From the NCBI RefSeq assembly GCF_900112595.1, contig NZ_FOMI01000001.1, forward strand, positions 434,001 through 498,000: a DNA stretch of 64,000 nt, read 5' to 3'. Source of the DNA: Algibacter pectinivorans. GTDB lineage: Bacteria > Bacteroidota > Bacteroidia > Flavobacteriales > Flavobacteriaceae. The position numbers were made by a program, and so were the translations under genes. Shown piece after piece: positions 33,287 through 41,504 of the stretch (positions within the stretch are counted from its first letter, which is position 1; each line of letters starts with the position of its first letter). The notes beneath the pieces are model-generated. The model was given only the letters and a program-made list of their open reading frames with translations. It was not told where the DNA came from and made no database searches.

Positions 33287-34003
33287 TTATTTCTTTTCTA
33301 CACTTATATCTTCGGTTCTTGAAGAACTAGGATCAAAATCGCCTTTACGTTTTTGCCTGTACTCGGTAAATAGAATACGCAAATCGTCGCTCATTTTATT
33401 TTTTATTTCGCTTACTTCAATACAATTGTAGCCATAAAGCCCGTAAACGGCTTTGTCTTTTTCTAATTCGCTATCTGTTCTATCATCCAAACGTCCGCGC
33501 TGGTTTAAATCTTTATCAACTACAAAAACTTGGTTGCTTGTTAAATTGCTAGATAGATTTTCTTTAGTTTTTAAACTAAAATATATACGCTTAATATCGG
33601 CTGGTTCGCCATACACAAAGTGCCAAAATCTTAAGTCTTGATACGAACTAATTTCGGCCTTTAAAACTTTAGCTGCTTCCTCGCTACCTTTTGGCATAAG
33701 TGCTACCACCTGAAATCGTTTAAACCCTTTAAATTTATCGTAAACCAATTCCTTTAAATTTAAGGCTATCGTGCTGCTTTGCTCCGGATGGTTTCCAAAA
33801 AAACCAAGAACTGTAATATGGTCTTTTAAAAGGACTGGATCTTCGGTTTCGGATGTAAAGGCTTCGATATCTAAAACCGATTCGTTTACAATATCCAATG
33901 GCGTGTAGTTATGTGTAGCGGGATATAAAAACAGTAAAAACGTTACAGGAAGGAAGAATAATATTCCTAAAACTACATACCGACTTACCTTTTTGTAATC
34001 CAT
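33287..34003 (-). CDS. SCO/thioredoxin-like membrane protein lacking catalytic cysteines
   Basis: 238 residues with an N-terminal membrane helix (about 9-27, VVLGILFFLPVTFLLFLYP). The middle aligns by pattern with the following SCO protein: HITVLGFFGNHPEQSSTIAL stands where SCO has VYVIEFFFTTCPTICPRMN, so both copper cysteines are replaced, and VFVVDKDLNQRGRLDDR corresponds to FALIDKNGFVRSRE. It therefore keeps a thioredoxin-like fold without redox or CuA-loading chemistry. The only cysteine is in YGYNCIEVSE. Its place directly before SCO suggests a structural or regulatory partner. A named family is not recognised. Confidence 0.75.
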   Translation of the reverse strand: MDYKKVSRYVVLGILFFLPVTFLLFLYPATHNYTPLDIVNESVLDIEAFTSETEDPVLLKDHITVLGFFGNHPEQSSTIALNLKELVYDKFKGFKRFQVVALMPKGSEEAAKVLKAEISSYQDLRFWHFVYGEPADIKRIYFSLKTKENLSSNLTSNQVFVVDKDLNQRGRLDDRTDSELEKDKAVYGLYGYNCIEVSEIKNKMSDDLRILFTEYRQKRKGDFDPSSSRTEDISVEKK

Positions 34004-34039
34004 TAAAAACCTGAATTTATGTTGTTTTTATTTGAGTTG

Positions 34040-34047
34040 CAAAAATA
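34040..34047 (-). promoter_or_regulatory. Likely -7 box for the SCO-DUF420 operon
   Basis: Minus strand TATTTTTG, 36 nt before the start of the SCO-like gene; no clear -33 element. The 352-nt gene-free stretch 34004-34355 otherwise contains a dispersed repeat (34120-34291) and a terminator (34307-34335). Confidence 0.45.
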
Positions 34048-34119
34048 AAAAAAGCGCAGGTAATAACCGCTTATATTCTATTATTTAACTTAGTATTACA
34101 ACAACCTTGGCAGATGTGT

Positions 34120-34291
34120 GCGCTAGGGATTGCAGCGGCATCCTTTTTAAAACTTTATAAAACAAAAGCTATTGCAAACAAAAAGCTAACCACTTGCTAT
34201 GTTGCTCGCTCTTAACCAAAACTTTTTAAAAAGATACAGCGAAAAGCCCGACCGCCTGCCCTGAGCATAGACGAAGGGTGTGGTAGCGCCC
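34120..34291 (+). repeat. Copy 2 of the dispersed intergenic repeat
   Basis: Starts GCGCTAGGGATTGCAGCGG and ends GAAAAGCCCGACC ... GGTAGCGCCC. The interior contains ATCCTTTTTAAAA, matched by TTTTTAAAAAGAT, which can pair to make a long hairpin. The same outer sequences in other copies (35955-36020 and 46445-46532) define the element. Confidence 0.7.
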
Positions 34292-34306
34292 AAAACTTTT
34301 TATGGC

Positions 34307-34335
34307 AAAAAAAATCCCGCCAATTGGCAGGATTT
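34307..34335 (-). terminator. Terminator of the cytochrome oxidase subunit III-IV genes
   Basis: Minus strand: AAATCCTGCC and GGCGGGATTT pair with one mismatch around AATT, then a T tract. It is 21 nt after the subunit IV stop codon. Confidence 0.75.
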
Positions 34336-34355
34336 GTGTTTATGTGTTGTTAGGC

Positions 34356-34736
34356 TTAAAAATCGCGCTTAATATATCCGTTATCGTAAACCTCAAATAC
34401 GTAACCACCTTCTTGTAATAAGATAAAGGTTAGGTAAAGGATTAAAAATATTGCTGTCCAAACCACGGCACGTCTTAATCCGCTAGTTTCGTCGCGCATG
34501 TGCATAAAATCCCAGGTAATGTAATAGGCTTTTACAATGGTTAGTATAATGAATATCCAGTTTAATATTTTCATTCCTAATACGTGTGCCATTGACCATT
34601 CTGGCTTAATGATACCTAAAACAACCTCTATGGTTGTTACTATTGAAAGGAATAATAATACACCCCAAATTTTTTGAATGTTAGACTTAAATTTCCAAAG
34701 TCCTCTAAATATTTCTAATTTATGTTCTTGTGCCAT
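34356..34736 (-). CDS. Cytochrome c oxidase subunit IV family protein
   Basis: Small membrane subunit of the haem-copper terminal oxidase, 126 residues. Three hydrophobic helices (about 24-42, 50-72 with MKILNWIFIILTIVKAYYI, 88-106 with AVVWTAIFLILYLTFILL) and the motif WDFMHMRDE between helices 2 and 3 match the prokaryotic COX4 (CyoD/CtaF-like) family. Follows the large subunit III gene by 54 nt and ends at a terminator. Confidence 0.87.
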   Translation of the reverse strand: MAQEHKLEIFRGLWKFKSNIQKIWGVLLFLSIVTTIEVVLGIIKPEWSMAHVLGMKILNWIFIILTIVKAYYITWDFMHMRDETSGLRRAVVWTAIFLILYLTFILLQEGGYVFEVYDNGYIKRDF

Positions 34737-34790
34737 TTTCTCTTTGGTTTAAAAGATTTCCTTCTGTAAGGAAATGAAAAAAATTATTTA

Positions 34791-35783
34791 TTATACTAGG
34801 TAGAAGAATGTGAATACAAATACCCAAACTAAATCTACAAAGTGCCAGTAAAGACCAACTTTCTCTACCATTTCGTAGCTTCCGCGTCTTTCGTAAGTTC
34901 CTAATACAACATTAAAGAAAATAATAATGTTAATTATTACACCAGAGAATACGTGAAACCCGTGAAATCCTGTAATAAAGAAAAAGAAATCTGCAAAAAG
35001 CGGCGATCCGTATTCGTTTACATGAAGGTTAGCACCCTCAACGTATAACTTACCGTTTTTCATTAATTGATTTATAGACTCTTCTCTAGATAATACTGTT
35101 TTTTCTCCGTGCTCGTTAATAATTTGAGTACGTATTAAAACATCTTTATTGGCTTGAAAACCGTGTATAACCTCGTCCATGGTATAAGCAGGCAAAGCCC
35201 CTTCGCTAGCAAACCAAATACCATTTCTACTTTCGTGTTGTGCTCTTTCTTGGTGCGCTGCACTTACAGCAAAATCTCTAACAGCTACACGTTTAAAAAC
35301 TTGCTCGCCATCTTTATCTACATAATGCCCAAATTGTAAAATGTTACCACCTTTAGTTTGTACAGCACCATAATCACCTTTAATAAAAGTATTCCATTCC
35401 CAAGCTTGAGATCCTACGAATATTAAACCAAAAACAATGGTTAAAAACATGTAAATGGTTACTTTGCTTTTGTTTAAATGGTGTCCAGCATCAACGGCTA
35501 ATACCATAGTTACAGACGATATAATTAATATAAACGTCATAAAAGCTACATAATACATTGGCGCATCTACACCGTGTAAAAATGGAAAGTGGGTAAACAC
35601 CTCATCGGCAATTGGCCATGCATCAATAAATTTAAATCTTGAAAATCCGTAGGCTGCTAAAAACCCAGAGAATGTTAAGGCATCCGATACGATGAAAAAC
35701 CACATCATCATTTTACCGTAACTTACTTTAAGTGGCTCGTTTCCGCCTTCCCAAGTTTTGCCTTCTGCTACTGCTGTACTCAT
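34791..35783 (-). CDS. Cytochrome c oxidase subunit III with a large central insertion
   Basis: Integral subunit III of the terminal oxidase. It is 330 residues long, clearly longer than the second, 193-residue subunit III-like protein nearby. N-terminal helices (about 23-44, 76-96, 108-125) lead to QAWEWNTFI; then a hydrophilic insert of about 125 residues (131-258); then the family motif FFFITGFHGFHVFSG (267-281) and the last helices, with YWHFVDLVWVFVFTFFYLV at the end. The insert keeps frame and codon use and seems to be a real periplasmic or cytoplasmic domain. Own -7 promoter box upstream. Confidence 0.92.
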   Translation of the reverse strand: MSTAVAEGKTWEGGNEPLKVSYGKMMMWFFIVSDALTFSGFLAAYGFSRFKFIDAWPIADEVFTHFPFLHGVDAPMYYVAFMTFILIISSVTMVLAVDAGHHLNKSKVTIYMFLTIVFGLIFVGSQAWEWNTFIKGDYGAVQTKGGNILQFGHYVDKDGEQVFKRVAVRDFAVSAAHQERAQHESRNGIWFASEGALPAYTMDEVIHGFQANKDVLIRTQIINEHGEKTVLSREESINQLMKNGKLYVEGANLHVNEYGSPLFADFFFFITGFHGFHVFSGVIINIIIFFNVVLGTYERRGSYEMVEKVGLYWHFVDLVWVFVFTFFYLV

Positions 35784-35812
35784 ATATAATGGTTGTTATT
35801 TATAAAGTTGGA

Positions 35813-35820
35813 CAAAAATA
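35813..35820 (-). promoter_or_regulatory. Likely -7 box for subunit III-IV genes
   Basis: Minus strand TATTTTTG (TAnnTTTG), 29 nt before the start codon of the large subunit III. Confidence 0.45.
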
Positions 35821-35954
35821 ATCATTTTATTCATCTAATAAAACATCATGCTTTAAAAATTAATCACTTAAAAGTAATCGGTACTAAAAATACTTTGGGC
35901 GTTCCTTTTTGTTAGCAAATTAAAGGTTTAAAAAACCTGTATAGAACACAAAAA

Positions 35955-36020
35955 GTCGGGCTTTCGGCAGTCGCTTCCTCCTACGTCGGCGAGCTTCAAC
36001 AAAGCCTCAATCCCTAACGC
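35955..36020 (-). repeat. Copy 3 of the dispersed intergenic repeat
   Basis: On the minus strand it runs from GCGTTAGGGATTGAGGC to CCGAAAGCCCGAC, with TAGGAGGAAGCGACTGCC between. Shares the GCGYTAGGGAT and AAAGCCCGAC blocks with copies at 34120-34291 and 46445-46532. It lies between two oxidase genes. Confidence 0.7.
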
Positions 36021-36077
36021 AACTACCCGTTAAAACCGTTATAACACAACTAATTAAAAGGCTTACCCTTAACTCTA

Positions 36078-36659
36078 TTATCTTACAAAGTATAAAAATA
36101 AAAATAGGTAAACCCACAAAATATCTATAAAATGCCAAAACGTTCCTGCTAATTCTAGTCCCAACATTTTATCTTTAGTATACTTTTGTTTAAAATGATT
36201 ATAAATTACAACCAATAAACAAATTAATCCTACCACCACGTGCAAAATATGCACAATAGCAATTAAATAAATGTAAGACATGGTTACATTACTAGTTGGC
36301 CCGGTAAAATTATAGCCTAAATCTATAATTTGTCTAAAACCTGCAAACTGGTTATAAATAAATACACAACCTAGCACTAATGTTGACACCAACCATAACA
36401 TAGTTGCTTTTTGGTTGCCACTTTTTAAAGCCCGTTTAGCTAAAATAAAAGTAATACTACTTACTATAATTACAACTGTACTAATTATAAAAGCGTTGGG
36501 TAAAACAAAATCTTTTAACCAATCTGGCCTGGAACTACTCACTACAAAAGCACTGGTCCAGCCTGCAAACGACATAATAAGTGATACAATACCAAACCAA
36601 AGCATCATTTTTTTGGCTCTGCTATTTTTCTCTTCGCGTGTTCCTTGAGTTAAATCCAT
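36078..36659 (-). CDS. Cytochrome c oxidase subunit III-like protein
   Basis: Second subunit III-type protein, 193 residues, with five hydrophobic segments and the end helix FWHFIDILWVYLFLFLYFVR that closely follows the COX3 pattern. It lacks the insert of its neighbour at 34791. The motif IVHILHVVVGLICLLVVIYN (about 136-155) is the TM4 equivalent. Bacteroidota oxidase loci often have two such genes in succession; they may form one composite subunit or have separate roles. Starts 3 nt after ctaB. Confidence 0.9.
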   Translation of the reverse strand: MDLTQGTREEKNSRAKKMMLWFGIVSLIMSFAGWTSAFVVSSSRPDWLKDFVLPNAFIISTVVIIVSSITFILAKRALKSGNQKATMLWLVSTLVLGCVFIYNQFAGFRQIIDLGYNFTGPTSNVTMSYIYLIAIVHILHVVVGLICLLVVIYNHFKQKYTKDKMLGLELAGTFWHFIDILWVYLFLFLYFVR

Positions 36660-36662
36660 AAT

Positions 36663-37556
36663 TTATCTAATAAATTTATCTACCACATAAATAATTTGCA
36701 CCAGTGTAATATAAGATACACTGACTAGCATTAATTGTTTAGCAGCTTTTTCGGTCATTTTTTTAAATAAGCCAATAGCATAATACAACATCCATAAACC
36801 TGCTAATAACACCAATACCATAGCCACAACCGATAGTTGTAACCTACCCGTAAACCCAAACACGGGCACTATGGATACTAGTATGGTCCAAATGGTGTAC
36901 ATAATACATTGTACTGCAGTTGCTTTATCTTGTTTTCCTGTAGGCAACATAAAAAAGCCTCCTTTTTTATAATCGTCGTACAGAAACCAGCCAATAGCCC
37001 AAAAATGCGGAAACTGCCAAAAAAACTGTAAAGCAAATAAGGTGCCTGGTTCTATACCAAAATCGTTAGTAGCTGCAACCCAACCTAGCATGAATGGGAT
37101 AGCGCCCGGTATAGCCCCAACAAAAACCGCAATAGGTGTTTTTGTTTTTAATGGCGTATACATACAGGTATAAATAAAAATAGATATAGCACCAAACATA
37201 GCGGTTTGCTTATTTATGGTGTACAAAATACCAATACCTAAAATTGTAAAAAGCGTTGCAATTATAAACGCGGTGTTTACCGACATACGGCCTGAAGGAA
37301 TAGGTCTGTTTTTAGTCCTATCCATTAAAGCATCTAAATCTTTTTCTATAATTTGATTAAAGGCGTTTGATGCACCTACCATAAAATACCCACCAAAAGC
37401 TAGTAGGGTTAAGGTTTTAAAATCGACCGTTTCTACACCAAGTAAATATCCCGCAAGCGACGAAAACACCACACTCAATGCTAATCGCATTTTCGTGATT
37501 TCTTTAAAATCTGATAGTACAGAAGGCTTTGCTATTGTAGTTTTCGATTTGCTCAA
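36663..37556 (-). CDS. ctaB: Protoheme IX farnesyltransferase (haem O synthase)
   Basis: UbiA-family prenyltransferase that converts haem B into haem O for the oxidase. 297 residues with seven to nine membrane helices. The prenyl-diphosphate/Mg motif is NAFNQIIEKDLDALMDRTKN (about 64-83) followed by RPIPSGRMS, and the second loop is YDDYKKGGFFMLPT. The start is a TTG at 37556 (MSKSKTTIAKPSVLSDF): the frame has a stop 24 nt upstream and no ATG before the conserved core. First gene of its unit, behind a clear promoter. Confidence 0.94.
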   Translation of the reverse strand: MSKSKTTIAKPSVLSDFKEITKMRLALSVVFSSLAGYLLGVETVDFKTLTLLAFGGYFMVGASNAFNQIIEKDLDALMDRTKNRPIPSGRMSVNTAFIIATLFTILGIGILYTINKQTAMFGAISIFIYTCMYTPLKTKTPIAVFVGAIPGAIPFMLGWVAATNDFGIEPGTLFALQFFWQFPHFWAIGWFLYDDYKKGGFFMLPTGKQDKATAVQCIMYTIWTILVSIVPVFGFTGRLQLSVVAMVLVLLAGLWMLYYAIGLFKKMTEKAAKQLMLVSVSYITLVQIIYVVDKFIR

Positions 37557-37592
37557 TGGTCTATATCCTTGACGGCTTTAATATTGCGAGTG

Positions 37593-37623
37593 CAAAGATA
37601 CTCTATAAAAGCAATTTCACCAA
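37593..37623 (-). promoter_or_regulatory. Promoter of ctaB and the oxidase genes
   Basis: Minus strand TTG (37621-37623), 20-nt spacer, TATCTTTG (37593-37600). The predicted start site is about 30 nt before the ctaB TTG codon. Confidence 0.7.
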
Positions 37624-37704
37624 TGGTTTTTAATGGTAAATTAAAACAAACCATACTCACCTAAAAAGTTGTATTTTTAGTAATCTAAAAAAAAACGCTT
37701 AGAA

Positions 37705-38571
37705 ATGAAATTTTTAAAATCAATTATTAGCATCGCCTTATTTGGTATCGCCTTTGTAGGTGTTGCACAAAAAAAAGAGGTTACCATTACCACACACCAA
37801 CTTACCAACAACATTTATATGCTTGAAGGCCAAGGTGGAAATATTGGAATTTCTATTGGCAATGATGGTGTTTTAATGATCGATAGCCAATTTGCTACCT
37901 TAACACCCAAAATTTTAACGGCCATAAAAACACTAAGCGATAAACCTATTGCCTATTTAGCTAATACACATCACCATGGCGACCATACCGGCGGAAACGA
38001 AAACATTGCCAAATTACAAACACCCATTATTGCGCACGACAATGTGTATAAACGCATTAAAGACAACCCGAAACAAAACGATGCGTCGTTGCCTGTAATA
38101 AGCTTTAACGATAAACTAAGTTTATATATAAACGGCGAGCAGGTGCTTATTTTTCATGTGGATAACGCGCATACCGATGGCGACGCTATGCTATATTTTA
38201 CAAAAAGTAACGTACTACACACAGGCGATACTTTTTTTAACGGACGTTATCCTTACATCGATTTAAATTCTGGTGGATCTATAAATGGCTATATAAACGC
38301 TGTAAAAAGTGCTCTTATTTTAATTGACGACGAGACTAAAATTATTCCTGGGCATGGCAACCTATCTAACAAAGCCGAATACAGCAACTTTTTAAATATG
38401 ATGGAAACCTTAAAAAGCAGCATTGAAACCGAAATTAGCCAAGGGAAAACCGAAGACGAAGTGGCGGCAAATAGCGCGCTTACCAAAACCTACGACGACC
38501 TTAATTATGGCTGTTGCTTTATTTCTTCCGAAAAAATTAGACGTACGTTTTATAAGGGCTTGAAGGAGTAA
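37705..38571 (+). CDS. Secreted metallo-beta-lactamase-fold hydrolase
   Basis: 288 residues; signal peptide about 1-21 (ends VGVAQ). The MBL zinc motif is THHHGDHTGGN (H89, H91, D93, H94), with later ligands in VDNAHTDGDAMLYF (His and Asp), LHTGDTFFNGRYPYID and IIPGHGNLSNK. These place it among the periplasmic quinoprotein-relay/SoxH-like and class B-related hydrolases rather than among true beta-lactamases. Substrate cannot be assigned. Transcribed alone, divergent from ctaB. Confidence 0.85.
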   Translation: MKFLKSIISIALFGIAFVGVAQKKEVTITTHQLTNNIYMLEGQGGNIGISIGNDGVLMIDSQFATLTPKILTAIKTLSDKPIAYLANTHHHGDHTGGNENIAKLQTPIIAHDNVYKRIKDNPKQNDASLPVISFNDKLSLYINGEQVLIFHVDNAHTDGDAMLYFTKSNVLHTGDTFFNGRYPYIDLNSGGSINGYINAVKSALILIDDETKIIPGHGNLSNKAEYSNFLNMMETLKSSIETEISQGKTEDEVAANSALTKTYDDLNYGCCFISSEKIRRTFYKGLKE

Positions 38572-38622
38572 TTTTTGGTTATACTACATTTATCTTGTTT
38601 GCACCGTCTATAAATTAAACGT

Positions 38623-38697
38623 CAACTTTATTTTAACAATAAAACCTAAATCTTACTCACTCTTGAGGTCACGAGCGGGACGCTCGCGCTAGCTAAG
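38623..38697 (+). repeat. Direct repeat with REP-like hairpin, left copy
   Basis: About 75 nt, from CAACTTTATTTTAA through CCTAAATCTTACTCACTCTT to the palindrome CGAGCG-GGA-CGCTCG and GCTAGCTAAGG. About 85% identical to 39396-39471 in the same orientation. Its right end supplies the stop codon of the gene at 38693. Confidence 0.75.
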
Positions 38698-39175
38698 GGA
38701 TTTGGAAATCCATTGTCCACATAAAATACATTCCTATTATTCCTCCTAAAATCATTAAAGGAAAAAATAATTTAACTTGTTTTGCTGTAGCGTAAGAAAC
38801 CCCATTCAAGCTTGATATTCGAAATAACCCAGGATGTTTTTCAATAAATTCTGCTCCATTTCTAAAATAAATCCATCGCACACTTAAAACCCATAGAACG
38901 ATTATTGAAAAATGAAAAGTAACAACTATTGGATTCATTACTTTAGGGTTAAAATAATCGAATAGGTTTTGAGTCAAGCCACTTAAATTTCCAATCATTA
39001 TTATAACCCACGGAATATTACCATAAAACATCCAACCTTTAAAATAGTTCTCATAACCTTTTTCTAATTCGGGATTTGCTTCAATATACTTTTTAGAGCG
39101 CGATTTAAGAACTAATCCGTTCAAAATTGTAAATGCAATTAATAATATCCAAGGATGTTTAAAAATTAGATTCAT
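38693..39175 (-). CDS. Integral membrane protein of unknown function
   Basis: 160 residues with four hydrophobic segments: about 6-24 (KHPWILLIAFTILNGLVL), 50-66 (FYGNIPWVIIMIGNLSG), 80-103 (NPIVVTFHFSIIVLWVLSVRWIYF), 134-154 (KLFFPLMILGGIIGMYFMW). No motif that I recognise. It is bracketed by two direct repeats (38623-38697 and 39396-39471), and the stop codon falls inside the left one, which suggests that the gene and repeats moved or expanded together. Neighbours on either side are unrelated enzymes. Confidence 0.65.
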   Translation of the reverse strand: MNLIFKHPWILLIAFTILNGLVLKSRSKKYIEANPELEKGYENYFKGWMFYGNIPWVIIMIGNLSGLTQNLFDYFNPKVMNPIVVTFHFSIIVLWVLSVRWIYFRNGAEFIEKHPGLFRISSLNGVSYATAKQVKLFFPLMILGGIIGMYFMWTMDFQIP

Positions 39176-39348
39176 TGAGTTTTAATTGGCGTTAAAGGTC
39201 TTACATATATTACATTGAGTCTGAAGCAGCTAATTTAGCGAATACAAATCGATTGGAACATTCCGCAGAAATAAATTGTAAGTAGGATAGAACTAAAAAT
39301 GGACTATATACATTATAAGGCACAAATAATAATTTAGTTTTTAATCCC

Positions 39349-39379
39349 CTCAGCTAGCGCAAGCAGCTTGCTTGTGCCG
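39349..39379 (-). repeat. REP-like element in inverted orientation
   Basis: On the minus strand GGCACAAGCAAGCTGCTTGC then GCTAGCTGAGG: same frame of conserved ends as the hairpin part of the direct repeats (GGxCACGAGCGGGACGCTCG then GCTAGC), but opposite orientation. The gene-free stretch 39176-39529 (354 nt) holds this element and the right direct repeat, and I see no gene in it. Confidence 0.65.
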
Positions 39380-39395
39380 TCAATAAAACAACCCT

Positions 39396-39471
39396 CAACT
39401 TTATTTTAAAACTAAAACCTAAATCTTACTAACTCTTGAGGGCACGAGCGGGACTCTCGTACTAGCAGAGG
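39396..39471 (+). repeat. Direct repeat with REP-like hairpin, right copy
   Basis: Same order of blocks as 38623-38697: CAACTTTATTTTAAAA, CCTAAATCTTACTAACTCTT, GGCACGAGCGGGACTCTCGT, ACTAGCAGAGG. The hairpin is partly decayed (CTCTCGT instead of CGCTCGCG). Confidence 0.75.
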
Positions 39472-39529
39472 AGCGTGTTTAGTTAGGTTTTCATAATGTA
39501 TAATTACAGGGAAATCTATTAGAGACTTT

Positions 39530-41245
39530 TTAATCAGTCTTTTTATCATCAAAAACTATGTCTCCTCCAATAATAGTCATAGCAACCTTAGTGTCTAATA
39601 TTTGATTTTCTGGAATTGTCATTATATTTCTGTCTAGAATGGTAAAATCTGCCCATTTTCCAACTTCTATACTTCCTTTGTCATTTTCTTGAAATGCGGC
39701 ATAGGCAGCATCCAATGTATAAGATTTGAGTGCTTGATTTCTGGTCATTTTCTGCAGAGGCTCGTAACCACCATCTGGCATACCTTTTAAAGTTTTTCTC
39801 GATACTGACGCATAAAAGCCAGCCATAGGATTTAGGGGTTCTACAGGTGCATCGGTTCCATTTACAATCTTTGCTCCAGATTTTAATAAGGTCTGCCATA
39901 TATAAGCACCTTCTTTAATACGCTTCTCTCCTAGACGATCAATGGCCCAAGGTCTATCTGAAGACATATGAATAGCCTGCATTGCCAGAATAACATCTAA
40001 TTCTGCAACCCTAAGAATGTCTGCTGGATCGAAATGTTGGGCATGTTCTATTCTAAATCTTGCATCTTTTGAACCGTTTGAAGATTGCGTCTTAAAGGTG
40101 CTCTCATAAATATCCAAAACCTCACGAGTTGCTCGGTCACCTATGGCATGTATGCCTACTTGAAAACCGTTTTTATAAGCATTTTTAACAATTTTATTAA
40201 TATCCTTTAACGGTGTTACAACATGACCATGTTCTCCGGGAGCATCCGTATACTCCTCCAATAACCAAGCACCTCTTGAGCCTAAAGCCCCATCTGCCAT
40301 TAGTTTAATAGATCTAATGGTTAGTTGATTGTCGTATAAGTTCACTTGAATACCTCTCTTAAAAGAATATTTTAGAAGTTCGGGTTGTGTTCCGCGAAGC
40401 ATAACATACAGCCTTAGTTTAATTAGGTTTTGCGATGCCATTTCTTCAAAAAGGTTTACCATGTAGCCACCTGAACCTGCATCATGAAATCCTGTGATAC
40501 CATTTTTAAAGCACTCTTCTAAAGCTAAAGTTACTGCTTCTTTTACATCTTCCTTTGTGGGTTCAGGTAAGTACTTATATACTAAATCTCCTGCAATTTC
40601 ATTAAGAATTCCGGTTGGTTCACCATTTAAATCTTTAATTATTTCGCCGCCATCTGGTTGAGGTGTCTTTGAATTGATACCTGCAATATCCATAGCTTTT
40701 TGATTAATAATTATGATATGTCCAGAAGCATGTACAAGAATAACAGGATGATCTGGTATAGCAGCAGATAACAACTTATTTGTAGGATACCCATTGATTA
40801 ATGTAGGTTGCGTATCCCACTTATCATGATGCCATCCGTTTGCTAAAATCCATTCTCCTTTCGGCGTGTTTTTTGCTTTTTCTGCGACTCTTTCAATAGC
40901 CTCTTCATAACTCTTAGCCCCGACCAAGTCAACTTCCAATAAATTTACTCCAAGATAATATAAATGGGCATGCCCCTCTATTAAACCAGGAATCATAGTC
41001 TTGCCTTTTAAATCGAAGAGTTGGGTTTTATCCCCTTTTAACTTCATAATACCTTCCTTACTACCTACAGATAGAATTGAATCGGCTTTTACGGCTACAG
41101 CTTCTACCATTGGGCGGTCATCATCCATTGTATAAATCTCTCCGTTAAAATAAATTTGATCTGCTAATGTATCAACCTCAATGGTTTGTGCCCTTGAGTT
41201 GGCACTTATAAATAAAAAGAAAAGAAATAATGGAGTTAGTTTCAT
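39530..41245 (-). CDS. Secreted amidohydrolase family 3 protein
   Basis: Metal-dependent hydrolase of the YtcJ-like amidohydrolase group, 571 residues. Signal peptide about 1-19 (FISANSRAQ). The composite beta-sandwich start is DQIYFNGEIYTMDDDRPMVE; the HxH metal motif is GLIEGHAHLYYLG (about 88-100); later ligands are in GFQVGIHAIGDRA and RIEHAQHFDP, and the final aspartate in NGTDAPVEPLNP. The C-terminal part (GSIEVGKWADFTILDRN) completes the sandwich. Substrate unknown; the family includes enzymes acting on N-substituted amides and exoenzyme-like formamide deformylases. Monocistronic, not linked to the remB cluster. Confidence 0.9.
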   Translation of the reverse strand: MKLTPLFLFFLFISANSRAQTIEVDTLADQIYFNGEIYTMDDDRPMVEAVAVKADSILSVGSKEGIMKLKGDKTQLFDLKGKTMIPGLIEGHAHLYYLGVNLLEVDLVGAKSYEEAIERVAEKAKNTPKGEWILANGWHHDKWDTQPTLINGYPTNKLLSAAIPDHPVILVHASGHIIIINQKAMDIAGINSKTPQPDGGEIIKDLNGEPTGILNEIAGDLVYKYLPEPTKEDVKEAVTLALEECFKNGITGFHDAGSGGYMVNLFEEMASQNLIKLRLYVMLRGTQPELLKYSFKRGIQVNLYDNQLTIRSIKLMADGALGSRGAWLLEEYTDAPGEHGHVVTPLKDINKIVKNAYKNGFQVGIHAIGDRATREVLDIYESTFKTQSSNGSKDARFRIEHAQHFDPADILRVAELDVILAMQAIHMSSDRPWAIDRLGEKRIKEGAYIWQTLLKSGAKIVNGTDAPVEPLNPMAGFYASVSRKTLKGMPDGGYEPLQKMTRNQALKSYTLDAAYAAFQENDKGSIEVGKWADFTILDRNIMTIPENQILDTKVAMTIIGGDIVFDDKKTD

Positions 41246-41364
41246 TGTGAGTTTATTTTGGAATTCATGATTATTAGACTGGTTTAATCGTTTCGTTTAA
41301 GATATTTAAATTGCGCCAAACCCATTATAAAATCACTTTTACAATTCACATCACTTTAACAACT

Positions 41365-41388
41365 CAAAATAAAGTTAGGGTTTTATCC
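41365..41388 (-). repeat. Partial copy of the direct-repeat arm
   Basis: On the minus strand AGGGATAAAACCCTAACTTT then ATTTTG resembles the left arm of the repeats at 38623 and 39396 (ACCCTCAACTTTATTTT), without the hairpin. Confidence 0.4.
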
Positions 41389-41423
41389 CTGTTATCTCGT
41401 AAATATAATCAATTTTTCTTACA

Positions 41424-41455
41424 AAAACCCCCAATAGATTACTATTGAGGGTTTT
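41424..41455 (-). terminator. Terminator of remB
   Basis: Minus strand: AAAACCCTCAATAG and CTATTGGGGGTTTT pair over 14 positions with one mismatch around a 4-nt loop, then a T. It lies 50 nt after the remB stop. Confidence 0.75.
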
Positions 41456-41504
41456 AATTTATTGCAACTTATAGTTCTTAGATTCCAACCCAAGCAAGGC
41501 CATA

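Noticed and set aside
37705-38571. Considered as a metallo-beta-lactamase resistance gene
   Set aside because: It has the fold and zinc motif, but its other motifs fit the broad periplasmic MBL hydrolase group; antibiotic hydrolysis cannot be claimed.
38623-39471. Direct repeats considered as integron attC sites
   Set aside because: No GTTRRRY core or matching RYYYAAC arm was found, and there is no integrase in the window.
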